From Chromera velia (lineage: Eukaryota; Sar; Chromeraceae): 24,926 nucleotides of DNA. The translations under genes and the position numbers were made by a program. The stretch spans positions 17,501-42,426 of the forward strand of contig JAHBMJ010000077.1 of the NCBI GenBank assembly GCA_018398765.1, read 5' to 3'. Positions within the stretch are counted from its first letter, which is position 1; the number at the start of each line of letters is the position of its first letter. Below are positions 1 to 10,364 of this stretch, piece by piece. The notes under the pieces were generated by a model that saw only the letters and a program-made list of their open reading frames with translations, did no database searches and had not been told where the DNA came from.

Positions 1-697
1 AAGGCTAAAAGTGTTAAAAAAGCTTGTATAATATCTAAAAGTCGAATTAAGAAGAGAGCGTTAAAGAGATAGTCGTGTTTTATGACTGTTTTGGGTCACG
101 GACCTCGAGTTAGGTCGAACACCCCCCCTCCCCCGAGGTTTAGAAGTCCGCACTTAATTCTGAACCTTAGGCATTGCCAAGGGGGGTCAAACCCCCCCAC
201 CGCCAGGTCCAGACATGGCCGGGCTCATCGTGGGTCCGGGAGGCGCCGCCACGGGGCTAAAGGGGGTGCCCCTTCGATGCACGCAGCCGACTTTGCCTCT
301 GTCGGCCAATAGTCGGGTCTAAAGTCTCTTGTTCATCTTAAAGGTCCACAGGTTTAAAACTGCGGAGTCCTGAACCTCTGAGCAAACGGACTTTTCCCAC
401 AGAAATGTTACCACAAAAAGCGCCCTATCAGATGTTTTCTAACGGTTTTAGAAGATGTCTGACAGAGCGTTTTCTCGGTTTTGACTTTTTTTTCGGGAGT
501 GCACTTTCGGGGCTCTGGAGGAGACGGGTGTTGCTGGCTCACCTCGGGTTGGCACGAAGTAGAGCTTGGAGGTGGGTCCAGTGGAGACCAGCCGTCTTAG
601 TCTTGTTTCCAACATCTCCCTGCTTACTGCTTCTCCTCTTGTTTAAGCAGGGAAGGACTGCCGGCTTTATGTAGGTATTAAAGCACTGCTGCCATAA
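1..697. other. Spacer with no recognisable gene
   Basis: This stretch is spacer with a local G/C-rich patch around 120-300 that contains runs of C and G (for example near 121-135 and 181-200). The run of Gs at about 181-186 and the run of Cs at about 192-198 can pair as a short hairpin. The two small open frames here (82-312 and 405-674) have no domain, no consistent codon signature and no splice partner that I can see, so I do not call them genes. Just before 697 an inverted repeat, GCCATAA-AG-TTATGGC (691-706), overlaps the start of the first copy of the 225-bp repeat. Confidence 0.5.
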
Positions 698-921
698 AGT
701 TATGGCACTGCTAACATACAGGGCTATAAGATCTGAGAGTCGGATATGTATTGTTCGTACTTCTCTTTAGTCTTCCACACAGGTAAGACTGTACTTCTGA
801 ATTGACTTGCATGCGAACCAATTAATACAATGTATGCATGCACATACATATGCGCTATACACTCGACATGTATGCACTATGTGCAGCTCTGACAATGCCT
901 ACAACCTCACAATGTAACGGC
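698..921 (+). repeat. Dispersed direct repeat, copy A (about 225 bp)
   Basis: Bases 698-921 match 1501-1728 in the same orientation with scattered substitutions and small indels, by eye roughly nine bases in ten. Shared landmarks in order are GGGCTATAAGATCTGAGAGT, TTGTTCGTACTTCTCTTTAG, AATTGACTTGCATGCGAACC, GTGCAGCTCTGACAATGCC and ACCTCACAATGTAACGGC. It contains no open frame of note. The shared block has sharp ends, so it is a copied unit and not general similarity. It could be a piece of a dispersed transposable element or a local segmental duplication. Confidence 0.85.
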
Positions 922-1500
922 AATGAGAAGTCAGAAAAACAAAAACAACTGCCTAGACAGCTGTTTTTACAAAAATTATTATTATTAGTATTAAGTTCAT
1001 AATGCTTAGCTCAACCAAGCTCTAGCACTAACACCGAAGTAGACACCGAACGAAACCATCAAAAGTATGCATGATAGCTCTAACAACAAATCAATATACA
1101 TAGTGGCGGGAAGCTCCTAGGACGGAGTCAATTAATTTCAATCAATCAGCTAATAAACCGTACTATTAAATCCTAACATAAAAACACAATCAGAAAAACC
1201 ACTATCAAACTATATATTTACATAAAGATATTTATGTCTAATGAGACAACAGCCTACAACAGCTAACATTTAAATCATCATGATATTTATATCTAATTAT
1301 ACTCGACAACAGCCGGTGAAACGAGCGGGGAAAAGCACACAACAGCATAGAGCAAGGGGACCATGTAAAAGAGTGCTGGTGGCATACAAGCCAACCAAAC
1401 GCGCACTACTGAGAAAATGAGCTGGGATACTACACATAAACATACACGCACGCACGTACGCATACACATACATCGTAGAGTTATGGCGCTGCAATCGTAG
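922..1500. other. AT-rich spacer between the two 225-bp repeat copies
   Basis: AT-rich DNA with no gene. It has a short CGCACG/CGTACG alternating patch at about 1447-1464. At 1475-1495 there is a partial extra copy of the start of the neighbouring repeat (GTAGAGTTATGGCGCTGC), followed directly by the full copy B. That points to a small slippage or unequal-exchange event at the repeat boundary. Confidence 0.5.
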
Positions 1501-1728
1501 AGTTATGGCGCTGCTAACGTACGGGGCTATAAGATCTGAGAGTCGGACATGTATTGTTCGTACTTCTCTTTAGTCTTACACACAGGCAAGACTGTACGTA
1601 CTTCTGAATTGACTTGCATGCGAACCAATTAATATAATGTATGTATGCACATACACATGCGCCATATGCTCGACATGCACACACTACGTGCAGCTCTGAC
1701 AATGCCTATAACCTCACAATGTAACGGC
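1501..1728 (+). repeat. Dispersed direct repeat, copy B (about 228 bp)
   Basis: Second copy of the repeat at 698-921, same orientation, 4 bp longer overall because of small indels such as an extra GTAC around 1593-1600. The copies are about 580 bp apart. Neither carries a protein-coding frame shared with the other, so conservation of a peptide is not the reason for the match. Confidence 0.85.
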
Positions 1729-4038
1729 TGCCCTCATCGCTCTCCTTATTCTTTCCTTGCAGGTCACAGTCTTGGGAGCCCCGGAGTGAACCCCCAGGTC
1801 AGCCTGTCCAGACCCGCTGCTTCTTAGGCTCTTGGTTTTGTCCTTAGAACCTTGTGCGTGCAGAATAAGCTGGACAGAAGTGCTTCTTTGACTGCATAAA
1901 GTGTGAATGCCTGTCCCTCTATGTTTGCAGGTGTTAGTGGACGGAGACTTGGGAACACCTGCAGGTCAGTTAAAGAAGCGCGGCTTGCTCTCTCGCTTTG
2001 TATGATGATTTGCCTAGCATCCAGCTTCTTTGTCCTACTAGGAGTTTGACAGAAACGTACAAGGGAGGTCACTGAGAGAGGGTTGATGGAGAGTCTGCTG
2101 GAGCCTCCATTTTTTGACCGCCTCTTCTGAAGCTTTGCACAGCTCTCAGTCATGCCAGACATTTTTCCACCCAGACCAATCGCTCAGCTTTCATGCATTT
2201 GAATGTCTTCCACTTGTTCCATATGTATCAGTCTTTCAAAGCGGTCTATACTATCCCGATGCAAGTGCTACTTACTTGTTCATCCTTTCTCATTTGTGGT
2301 AGTCCGTACTGGTCTCCCTCTGAACATCTGGATCTACCTACAGACCTGTCCTTCTTTTTTACAGTCTCTTATTGACACACGCAGAACGATTTGCAAGCTT
2401 TTACGCCGTGTAGTGTAAGTTCTTTGTGAATAAAATTATGTTGTCTCTGTGTTCTGTTCTTAGAAATCCTCTCCGACCCCTGCTGACCGTCTCCTGTCCG
2501 GTCTAACCAGCCTAGCTATGAAGCCCTCCTTCCTGCACTGTTTCTCTTGCAGAAGAAGCAATTCTTTGTACTTGATTGGTGGCGCTAAACGTTGCTGTTG
2601 AGCATATCCATTAGTGTTGTGCCTGTGTATTTCTTTATAGGTAACATTCACTAACTTCCACATGCCGCGGTGATCATAATTTTTCCCACCATGCACCTTA
2701 GCTAATCAACCAGTCTTTTGAGCATATTTGAGCAGATTCGCACAGAAGTAACGATTTTAAATGCTCTAAAAAACTTTAAATTGCTTTAAGTAACCTAGTT
2801 TTACTTTATAATGAAGTTAGAATATAGTAAATTTAAAAGTCACTTTGAATTCCATTAAGTCCTACTTTGGAGTCCACTCTGTTTCTGCCGTTTGAGATAT
2901 CTGCTTGTTTGCCTGCCTGCCTACCAGGTCCTGCCTGCAACGCCATGCCCACCTGTCTACACCGGGTGATAGCTGGGGCATAAGAGCAATCAGATGATGG
3001 CTGTGGGCAGGAAAAATCGAGAACCAAACACGTAGAGTAAAGTGGGAAGAGGCCATACATTGAAATCAGAACACTGAACTGAGAAGACGTTGAGATGACG
3101 AGAGAGTCAGCTGTGGGCACTGAGATTTAATGAGAGCTGACGTGAGCGCAAAAGGCTGGGTCAAGAGGCAACTTAGATGGCAGTGGAAGAGATGTGGCAT
3201 ACAAAAGTGTAATGTGAACAGTGAAATAAAATAAGTAGGACAGTGGATTATTATGCGAATTCAAAGTACGCGGTGAAAGTAATCATTATAAGATCGAACG
3301 GTAATAAGTATATATATACATATGGAGTGAACACATGATCAAATGATATCAAATGCGAGTAGCAGACCTGCATGAGTGAACATATCAGCGCAGTGAGCTA
3401 GCACGAACGCATAATTTTGGGCAGTCGGAGAGCTACAAGATGCATGCAGACAACGAGGATCACATGCAATAACAGAGGCAAGCGGGAAGGAGAAAATGGA
3501 GTACAGTAGAATAAAGTAAACGAATGAGCCTCTGAGAGGCATTAAGAGCATGCAGTGAGATGAAAGCAATTAATGTAAGAATGAGGCCATGCAGTGTGAG
3601 CAGTATATATTATAAATATATAAGTAGCAGGCATATATGGTGCTGGTGGTCGTGGATTGCATGTTTGGCCGAATTTTTTTGTTAGACAAAAATATAATTG
3701 GCTATATATACAAGAATGCATCTCAGAGGGCAGTTCATAGTCTGATACTGTGAAAGGCCCTATATACCACGCGCGGTCGCATAAACAATGAAGGTTTATG
3801 CCCCACGCGGACGTTTAAATGAACCGCGACACGGCTGGTCGAGGCACTAACCTACTAGGTATTAGGTGTGTTACACAACTTTGCCAAAAGTTCTGCACAT
3901 ACAGGATTATAACATACATACAGTTAGATTAAGTGACAAAATTTCAACGTACGTGGACATGCGGGAGGCTTGCCTGTAAATCCACATAAATTCGAAGGCT
4001 TGCAACCTACTCTGCTGCATTGCAGTTTGCTGGGCAGG
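1729..4038. other. Spacer with no recognisable gene
   Basis: About 2.3 kb with no open frame that looks coding. The largest minus-strand frames (1824-2162, 2833-3120 and 3339-3569) lack domains and have no splice structure I could fit. The sequence becomes purine-rich and AT-rich on the plus strand after about 2830, with many short dispersed words of the CAGTGA and GAATGA type and TA-rich patches near 3308-3320 and 3604-3622. It may be degenerate repeat DNA. I see nothing definite in it. Confidence 0.4.
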
Positions 4039-4163
4039 CAGCAAGCGGGAAGGCCGAGTGCGGAATTATTAATCAGTGCAGTCAGCAAGCGGGAAGGCCA
4101 AGTACGGAATTATCAATCAGTGCAGTCAGTAAGCGGGAAGGCCAAGTGCGGAATCAATCAGTG
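4039..4163 (+). repeat. 44-bp tandem repeat, nearly three units
   Basis: Units start at 4039, 4083 and 4127, exactly 44 bases apart. Each begins CAGYAAGCGGGAAGGCC, followed by RAGTRCGGAATTATYAATCAG and a GTGCAGT linker. The third unit is shortened by loss of a few bases after CGGAAT. The units differ at only a few positions. The repeat and its unit are noncoding. The core AGCGGGAAGG also occurs near 3481, outside the array. Confidence 0.9.
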
Positions 4164-4590
4164 AGTTATTAATTAAATAATCAATGGATGTACAATGATG
4201 TGCAATGATGTGCATCTCCAGTGACAAGAGTGAGAAGAGACGAAAGTTGACAGTAACCGCCAACTTAATGTATATCCACTGGTATCTATCACTGATTGCA
4301 ACTGCTGAACAAAAAGTTGCTGCCGGTCTGCATGACCCGGTCGGACTTTTGATGTGCGGCATGCACGTATAGATCGCGAGGTCGCGTCGGCACGTCCCTC
4401 ACGCGAACCCGGTCGGGCACGTGCACCGTGGTTCATGACGACAAGGTCGGTGCCGAAGCCCCAGGCAACTCTCAACAACTGAAGCCCTAGGCAGCTCTAT
4501 ATAAAGTTAGGAAAAACCACCTGGGGTCGCCCTAAGCGGCCCTGGCGGGCCGTCTGCGGCGTGCCTGGGGTACCCTAGGTACCCTAGGCA
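4164..4590. promoter_or_regulatory. TATA-box-like motif after a duplicated 18-mer, no attached gene
   Basis: A TATATAAA motif lies at 4498-4505. Just upstream an 18-base word GAAGCCCYAGGCARCTCT occurs twice (4455-4472 and 4481-4498; 16 of 18 bases agree). Downstream lies a G/C-rich patch with a tandem GGTACCCTA at about 4569-4587. The layout resembles a promoter or the end region of a mobile element, but I find no gene within the next kilobase that it could serve. Near 4187-4215 there is also a small tandem repeat of AATGATGTGC. The promoter reading is weak. Confidence 0.25.
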
Positions 4591-5069
4591 CTGGCAGTGT
4601 TAGGGATACAATTATTATAATTGCAATTATTAAAATTAATTGCAAACAATTATTGTTTGCCAGGAGCGGGAGAGAGGCAATTAGTTGCAATTAATTGCAA
4701 TTTTTGTTTATGCGTTGTTTATGTATTGCTATGTGTTGTTCATATGTTGTCATGTGTTGTTCAGGCGTGTTTAGGTACTGTTTAGTAAATTTTACAACAC
4801 TTTACACAGTTTAAAACATGAAACACCAAGTTGCAAGTCGTAAAACGTTTGTTTTAGATGAGTTATAATCATTTTATTTCATAAATGCTTACATTTGAGT
4901 TAGTATTTCATTGTATACTATCATCTGATACCCCAATTCGCTTAATAACTACATATTTGAGTCTGATTGCAATTATTGGCAATTAATTGCAATGATTGCA
5001 ATTATTGTTTGGCCGGACTTCCTTGAAGCAATGGGCACTGCAATTTAATTGCTCCTAGCACTGCCAGGC
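4591..5069. mobile_element. Possible MITE-like AT-rich element with imperfect terminal inverted repeats
   Basis: The left end (from 4591) reads CTGGCAGTGTTAGG and then an AATTGCAATT-rich stretch. The right end read on the minus strand (from 5069) is CTGGCAGTGCTAGG followed by CAATTAAATTGCA. The two ends therefore form an imperfect inverted repeat of about 30 bp. A GCA triplet flanks both sides (4588-4590 and 5070-5072) and could be a 3-bp target duplication. Inside, GCAATTAATTGCAA palindromes recur, and the word CAATTATTGTTTG appears near both ends as a direct repeat. There is no coding frame, as expected for a nonautonomous DNA element. The family is unknown. Confidence 0.4.
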
Positions 5070-5890
5070 AGGTTTAGACAGCATGAATCAAATCAATAAC
5101 TGTTGATCGATCGATGAGTTCCATAGTTGGTACACAAAGCATTTATTAAAAAGTATTCTCTAAGAAAGGTTACAGAATGTGTTTAACCGTAAGTCTAACA
5201 AATTTTAGAATATTTTATGACACAGCTCTTATCTAATTGACTAGTTGATTGATTGAATGCGTAATTTTTTAAAGTCATAATGATGTTAAATACATTTGGT
5301 TCAGTGAATATTAGTAAATATGTAATTGATGGATTTGGACACCAATAGTAGCTCAGGAAAAGATTTAGTAACCAGACCGTAATACTGCATGCTTATGTTT
5401 TTTAACGTTTTCCTTTAGCTTGTACGTCATAATTAACACGTACACTCAGAAGAGTTGATCGGTACGACCGGGTGACAAGACCTTAGTCACTTCCGCGCGC
5501 AAAGCGCGCGCTGCACGCGCGTGCGCGCATGCATTCATCCTCCCCGCCGTCTCCGCGCGAGACTGAGCGCGCGCGCTTTGTATGCATGTGGCTAAAAACT
5601 TTTAGCCGCTGTCAGAGTTCGAGTCTTGAATAGTCTTGAAAACAAATTAAATGAAATGAAACAAAAGCGTGCAAAAAGGAGCTCCTTCGAGAGCACTCTG
5701 AAAGTGTGCTTGTGGTGACACAAGCAAGAAGATCGGGAGTGTGACTGCCTGGAGTGGTGGCAGGTCTCCCCTGAGGATCGATTCCTCTGACTGGTTTGAT
5801 TTTGGGGAAAGGACTGACTGATCGAAGTGAGGAAGGTATCATTGTTGTGAACATACCCTATCGCTGTCCCAGTTCTTCTTCGCGCTTGCA
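5070..5890. other. Upstream spacer and 5' flank of the serine-rich gene
   Basis: AT-rich DNA up to about 5440, then the CG-alternating block described separately, then about 300 bp leading to the ATG at 5891. No clear TATA motif precedes that ATG. A minus-strand open frame at 5592-5891 overlaps this flank but has no domain and reads like a shadow. The 5' untranslated region of the next gene probably lies here. Confidence 0.4.
5490..5576. repeat. CG-alternating block with inverted repeat
   Basis: Two runs of alternating C and G face each other. CAAAGCGCGCGC near 5499-5510 pairs with GCGCGCGCTTTG near 5569-5580, and a CACGCGCGTGCGCGC run lies between. The block sits in an otherwise AT-rich flank. 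Such alternating purine-pyrimidine DNA can adopt Z-form or cruciform structure, but whether it does so here is not shown. Confidence 0.6.
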
Positions 5891-8396
5891 ATGAGCAGGG
5901 CCGAGCAAGGAGGTCTGAGCCCCAGGACTATTGGTCCTCGAGGGTTTCAGGAGTCTGTTGTTGCTCCTTTTTCATCTGGAAAGAAAGAGGAGGAGACAAC
6001 AAATGAGTCAGGATCGTTTCAGCATATTCACGCTTTTCTAAAATCCGTCTCTGCCGCGATTTCGAAAGTGGTCCCTGAAAGTTCTAGTGCAGTCTGGCTT
6101 GATGGTTGCACCCCTGGAGTTGACGGTTGTCCTTTGTTCGTTGACTTACACACAAACACAGACGGGTGCACGGAAGGATCCCGCCTGGTTGGGTCGCATT
6201 CCTCTCAACAACAACTTGGAGAAGGAGAAGAATGCTCAACTGTAAGGCGCTTGTGCCGAACCTTTTGCTTCTCTTCCTTTCTTCTAGACTTTCTTCTGCA
6301 CTCGCCGTCGTGCGATCTGATGGGTTTTCACATCTTTGCTTTTGTTCGGACCATACACCTTCTTGCAGGAAAGGAGAGACGACAGACATCTCCTCAGTGG
6401 CAGTCTCCCTCGCAGAGTGTCAAGTCGTTCGAGAGAGAGAGGGCACAGAGAGAGGCACAGACCCGCGTCACACTCCCTACCGGGTGTCGGGACTGCCATC
6501 AGAGGGAAGAGGTTACCCTTCGCACCCCCACCCTGCTCTTCCACCAGCATTAGCCCCAACCCAACCCCCCCCTCCCCTTCCCCCTCTTCCACTAGAAAGC
6601 CGACCAGGTTCCCAGAGGACCTAAACCTCCGTCGGTGGAAGCGCCTCTCTCCCGCCAAGCGCCGAGCCTCACGACAGACTCCCCTGGTGACAATTCCTGA
6701 AAACAGGGAGGTCACCCTGTGGACAGACGCTGCTTCTCTGTCTGCTTCCCTGAGTAGCTCCTCCTGTTCCTCTTCCTCCTCTTCCTCCTCAGGGACAGCA
6801 GGAGTACGCAGAGGCGCTTCCTTCCCTCCCTCTTCTCTCGCCTCCCTCCAAAGGCGATTGGGAGGGAGATCACGGAGAAGTGTCTCGCTGTCGAGATCTC
6901 TCAGTGAGACAGAATTAGAGGTAGATCAGACTCGAAGAGGAGGGACAGGAAGTAGCGAGAGTGGTGGCAGTAGCTTCTCCTCATTGTCGTTCTTGAAAGA
7001 GGCCGTCAAGACTCTTGAACCTTTAGACGATGACGACTTGTCTGATTCCATGGCTTCTGACTGTTCTTCCTCTAGTTCCATCTCTTCCTGTTCCTCCTCC
7101 TCAGAGGGCACAGGGGGACGACACAGACACAGACACAACAGCTTCACACAGGCCCTTTTCCCCTCTCTGTCTTCCTCTGTCTCAGAGTCCTCTGGCTCCC
7201 ATGGGAGCAGACTCAATAGACAGGGGCCCGCACCCCTTTCTCTCTCCGCCCTCTCACTTCCTCACCCTCTGACAGCCGAAACCCTCAAAGAAGGAATGTG
7301 GCGCCGTCAGATGGAGACGGAGAGAGAGACAGAGACAGAGACGGCGACAGAAGAAGGGCACATGGGGGGAGAGAGAGAGGGAGACGGAGGCCCAGGAGGA
7401 AGGCAGCAGCAGACTGTGGGGGATGGCAGTGCCAGTGCGAGTTTGTGGCTCGACCGCGTCCTCCGATTCGTCAGTGGTCTCTCTGCCTCCACTGCGTCAG
7501 GCTCGGGGTCAGAGGGCGGGGGAGGTTCCGGGTCTCCTTCCTCGTCCCCTGAAGCACGGGGTGTGGAGGTGGAAAGAGAGGGCATCGTGAGTCGGTGGGC
7601 AGAAGAGAAACCAGAGGAACCTGTGGTAGCATCGGGGTCGGCGGTGGGAGGAGCGGAAGGGAAAACGCGTTCGTTCGGTGCGAACGCAGACACTTCCTCC
7701 TCCTCTACTGCTCTTCCCGTTGATCCTTCTGTCTCCCCCCCTTTCTCCCTCTTGCCCTCGTCTGCACGTCCCCCCCGAGCTCTGACTGCCTCCGTAGATG
7801 CAGAAGAGGAAGAGGATGCGTCTCTGACAGTGTCTGCCTCTTCGTCTCTCTCTGCCTCAACGCAGGCGACAGAGACGGAGGGAGAGAGGCAAGTGCATGC
7901 AGAGAGGGAGGCGGCCTCATCCAGAGAAGGAGAGCGATCTTGCAGATTGTCATCCGGTAGTGCTGCGGACTTGAAAGTCAACGAGGGGATGCTCGCGGCA
8001 GATTCTGTTCATGAGGCGGTGGAGTTGTGGGCAGGCAAAGAGGGGGGGCAGGGTGGGGGGGCAGATCGTCCTTCTCAGTTCTCCCTTTCCCTGCTGCCTG
8101 GTCTGCGAGGCAGGCCTGCGAATGCCTCCTTAGCGTTTGTGTTGGTGGTTTTCCTTGGAGTGCTTTGGGACCTGTTTGTTGCGTTTAGGGGAAAAGGAAA
8201 GAGAGGAAGGAGGAAGAGGGAGAGAGGAGGAGGGCGTGAAAGGTTGATTAGCTTTATTTTGGGTGGGGGCACAGCGGGGGGGGGGGCCACGAGACCTGGT
8301 GGATCGGCGGGTGTCCGTTTATTTTGGCGTCTTCTTTCATCTGCTGTGTCTTCGCGTCTGTCCAGAAGGAAACAAACGGTTAAAGCGATCCTTTAA
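5891..8396 (+). CDS. Serine-rich single-pass membrane protein of unknown function, 2 exons
   Basis: Exon 1 is 5891-6241 and exon 2 is 6369-8396. The 127-bp intron begins GTAAGG and ends CTTCTTGCAG; both exons join in phase 0 to give 792 residues. The reading frame of exon 2 has no ATG at its upstream open end, which supports the splice. Residues 1-117 are mixed in composition. The middle is low-complexity: serine runs, a basic Arg/Ser stretch, an acidic DDDD patch, and a Glu/Thr run encoded by GAGACG/GAGACA units. One hydrophobic segment of about 23 residues (701-723, starting ANASLAFVLVVF) is followed at once by a dense Lys/Arg cluster, which suggests a membrane anchor with the basic tail facing the cytosol. 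I do not recognise a family. The start could lie in a further upstream exon. Confidence 0.65.
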
Positions 8397-10240
8397 CAGT
8401 CCCATCACGAGACGGAAGGTTGAATGAATGAAAACGTTAACTGCATGCTTGCTTGCTTACTTAGTTGCTTGGTTGGGTACTCAGAACAAGTGGTTGTATG
8501 TGTTCTTGTTACCTTCCTGCCATGATTTATTTGTTTCTGTCGATGCCGCTGTGCAACGTCTAGCTGCATGTCTGGCTTCTTTGCTTATTTCACCCATCGC
8601 GTCGTCTCGTCTCTTCTCGTCCCTCTTGTCATGTCGTGTCATCTTAATGGTTTGTCTTTTCTGTCCTTTCTGTGCAAGGCTTTGCCTGCCAGCCTGTATG
8701 TGTCAGGTACGGTGAGTACGTCGAGCGAATGAATGGAAGGAAGGAACACCCGAGTGAGTGAGTGAGTGAGCTTCTCAAAGGAGGCTAACTCACTGATACG
8801 GAGGAGACGAGAGGAGCACAGAGACTCTCGATCGCGTTGGGTGCATCGCTCAACGCGAGAGGGCAGCCTTGGACAGTGAAGTGACAATGCGCCTAAGAGT
8901 ACGCAGCAAGCAGGGAAGAAAAGCAACGAGAAAAGTGAGGATGTCGAGAAAGAAAAGAAGAGAGAAGAAAAGGAAATTGTCTGCCTTTACTGGTTTCCCT
9001 TTATGTTCGTGCTCTCTTTTCCTCGTCTGGTACGAGCATAATGCGCCCACGCAGTCAGTCAAAAGGCAGGGACACAAAGGTGATTGACAATGCATGACAG
9101 TGACCAAATGACAGTCAGTGAGGAAGAATAGAAAGAAAAGTGAGTACCCCTCTCTTCTCTCTCTGGTATGTGCAGAGGTTGGAAGGATGAGTGCGGCTCT
9201 GTCGGTCACTTGACGGGACAAAGAGTAGATAGACTGACTTTATTGCAGAAGGGTGGGGAGGGGGGGTCAGGGGAGGGTGGGAGGGAGTCTCAGACAGTAA
9301 ATAAGTAAAGTGAAGGAAACAAAGATACCTCGAAACGCCCAAGTAAAATGGGGCAACAGAAACAACGAGAGAGAGCAGCAGGACATCAGGGAACAGGGAG
9401 GGAGTGAAACAAGTGTAAGGAGGCGAGCATTTCTTTTTCGGTACAGGAGCTTTTTGTTGTCGGATGTATCCGGATATATAAATCGTCATTGCGAATCAAT
9501 TTATTTGAAGCCGTGAGATGAAAGGAGCGGCAACTGAAAAAGAAAAGGAACAGAGAAAGACGAAAAAAGTAAAGGCGGGGCGTGTAAAGAGAGACAGCAA
9601 GCCTTTTGCCTTGTGCCTTGCTTTTCATCGCTGCAGCAGTCGGGTTTTGGTTAGTTTCTTTCCGTTGCTTTCGTTTTTCTTTTGCGTGGGTGGGCTGCGG
9701 TGGACTGCTTCCGTCAGTGAGTGAGTGTCTGCAATCGTCTTTTCTGTGTTGTCTTTTTGGTTGGTTACTTTTTGGTGAAAGGACGATGGATGACAAGAAA
9801 GGAAGTGAAACAAAAGAAAAGGAGGGGATCGCGGGAGATCCTGCGGTGAGATTCGTACAGGCTGCTGCTGTCAGGTACAGGCGTAGTGGGCTGTTCCTTT
9901 GCTTTGTGTGCTTGTGTGCTTTCATGCGCTTGCTTTTGAGTGCATGAATCGAGAGTGAGTTGCTTTCGATGCGGTTACGTTTTAGCTTTCTCTACTCGTC
10001 GAACAGACAAATGCCGTGTGTACATAAAGGGTGTTTCTTTCTCATTGAGTAAATAAGTAAGTCTGTCTGATAGCTCCATGCTGAAGAAACAAATGAGGAG
10101 AGAAAAGACAACGGCATCGCGGATTCTCAAGTGAAGCCCTCGATTTCTGTCTGTCTTTCTGTTTGAGAGGCTGAGTGTTGAATGCAGGGGAGAGAGTGTA
10201 AGGGAGGCAGCAGGAAGCAGGCAGGAGGTGACAGATGCAC
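8397..10240. other. Gene-free spacer, mainly purine-rich on the plus strand
   Basis: After the serine-rich gene stops, the sequence is T-rich to about 8720 and then largely purine-rich (GA, GGAA and GAAA words) to about 9570. It is mixed after that. A (GAGT)n run lies at 8752-8770 and a short G-rich patch (GGGGAGGGGGGG type) at 9252-9285. All open frames are low-complexity translations of these tracts. The first part may be the 3' untranslated region of the upstream gene. Confidence 0.5.
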
Positions 10241-10333
10241 ATTGCAAGGTTCATTTCTTTCTTTCTATCTGGTCCTTTGCTCTCGCTCCTTCACTCCCGC
10301 ATGCTCTCTCTTTCTCAGGCACTTGCTTTTTGC

Positions 10334-10364
<31 letters not shown>

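Noticed and set aside
4039..4163. Tandem array considered as a CRISPR
   Set aside because: Units are contiguous and nearly identical along their full 44 bases, so there are no unique spacers, and the genome is eukaryotic.
5592..5891. Minus-strand open frame of 99 codons upstream of the serine-rich gene
   Set aside because: No domain, overlaps the probable 5' untranslated region of the plus-strand gene, and composition is unlike the confident genes in the window.
7307..7981. 224-codon minus-strand open frame antisense to the serine-rich gene
   Set aside because: It is a shadow of the serine/glutamate-rich coding strand. The plus-strand frame joins by a clean phase-0 splice to an upstream exon with an ATG, while this frame has no domain and no splice partner.
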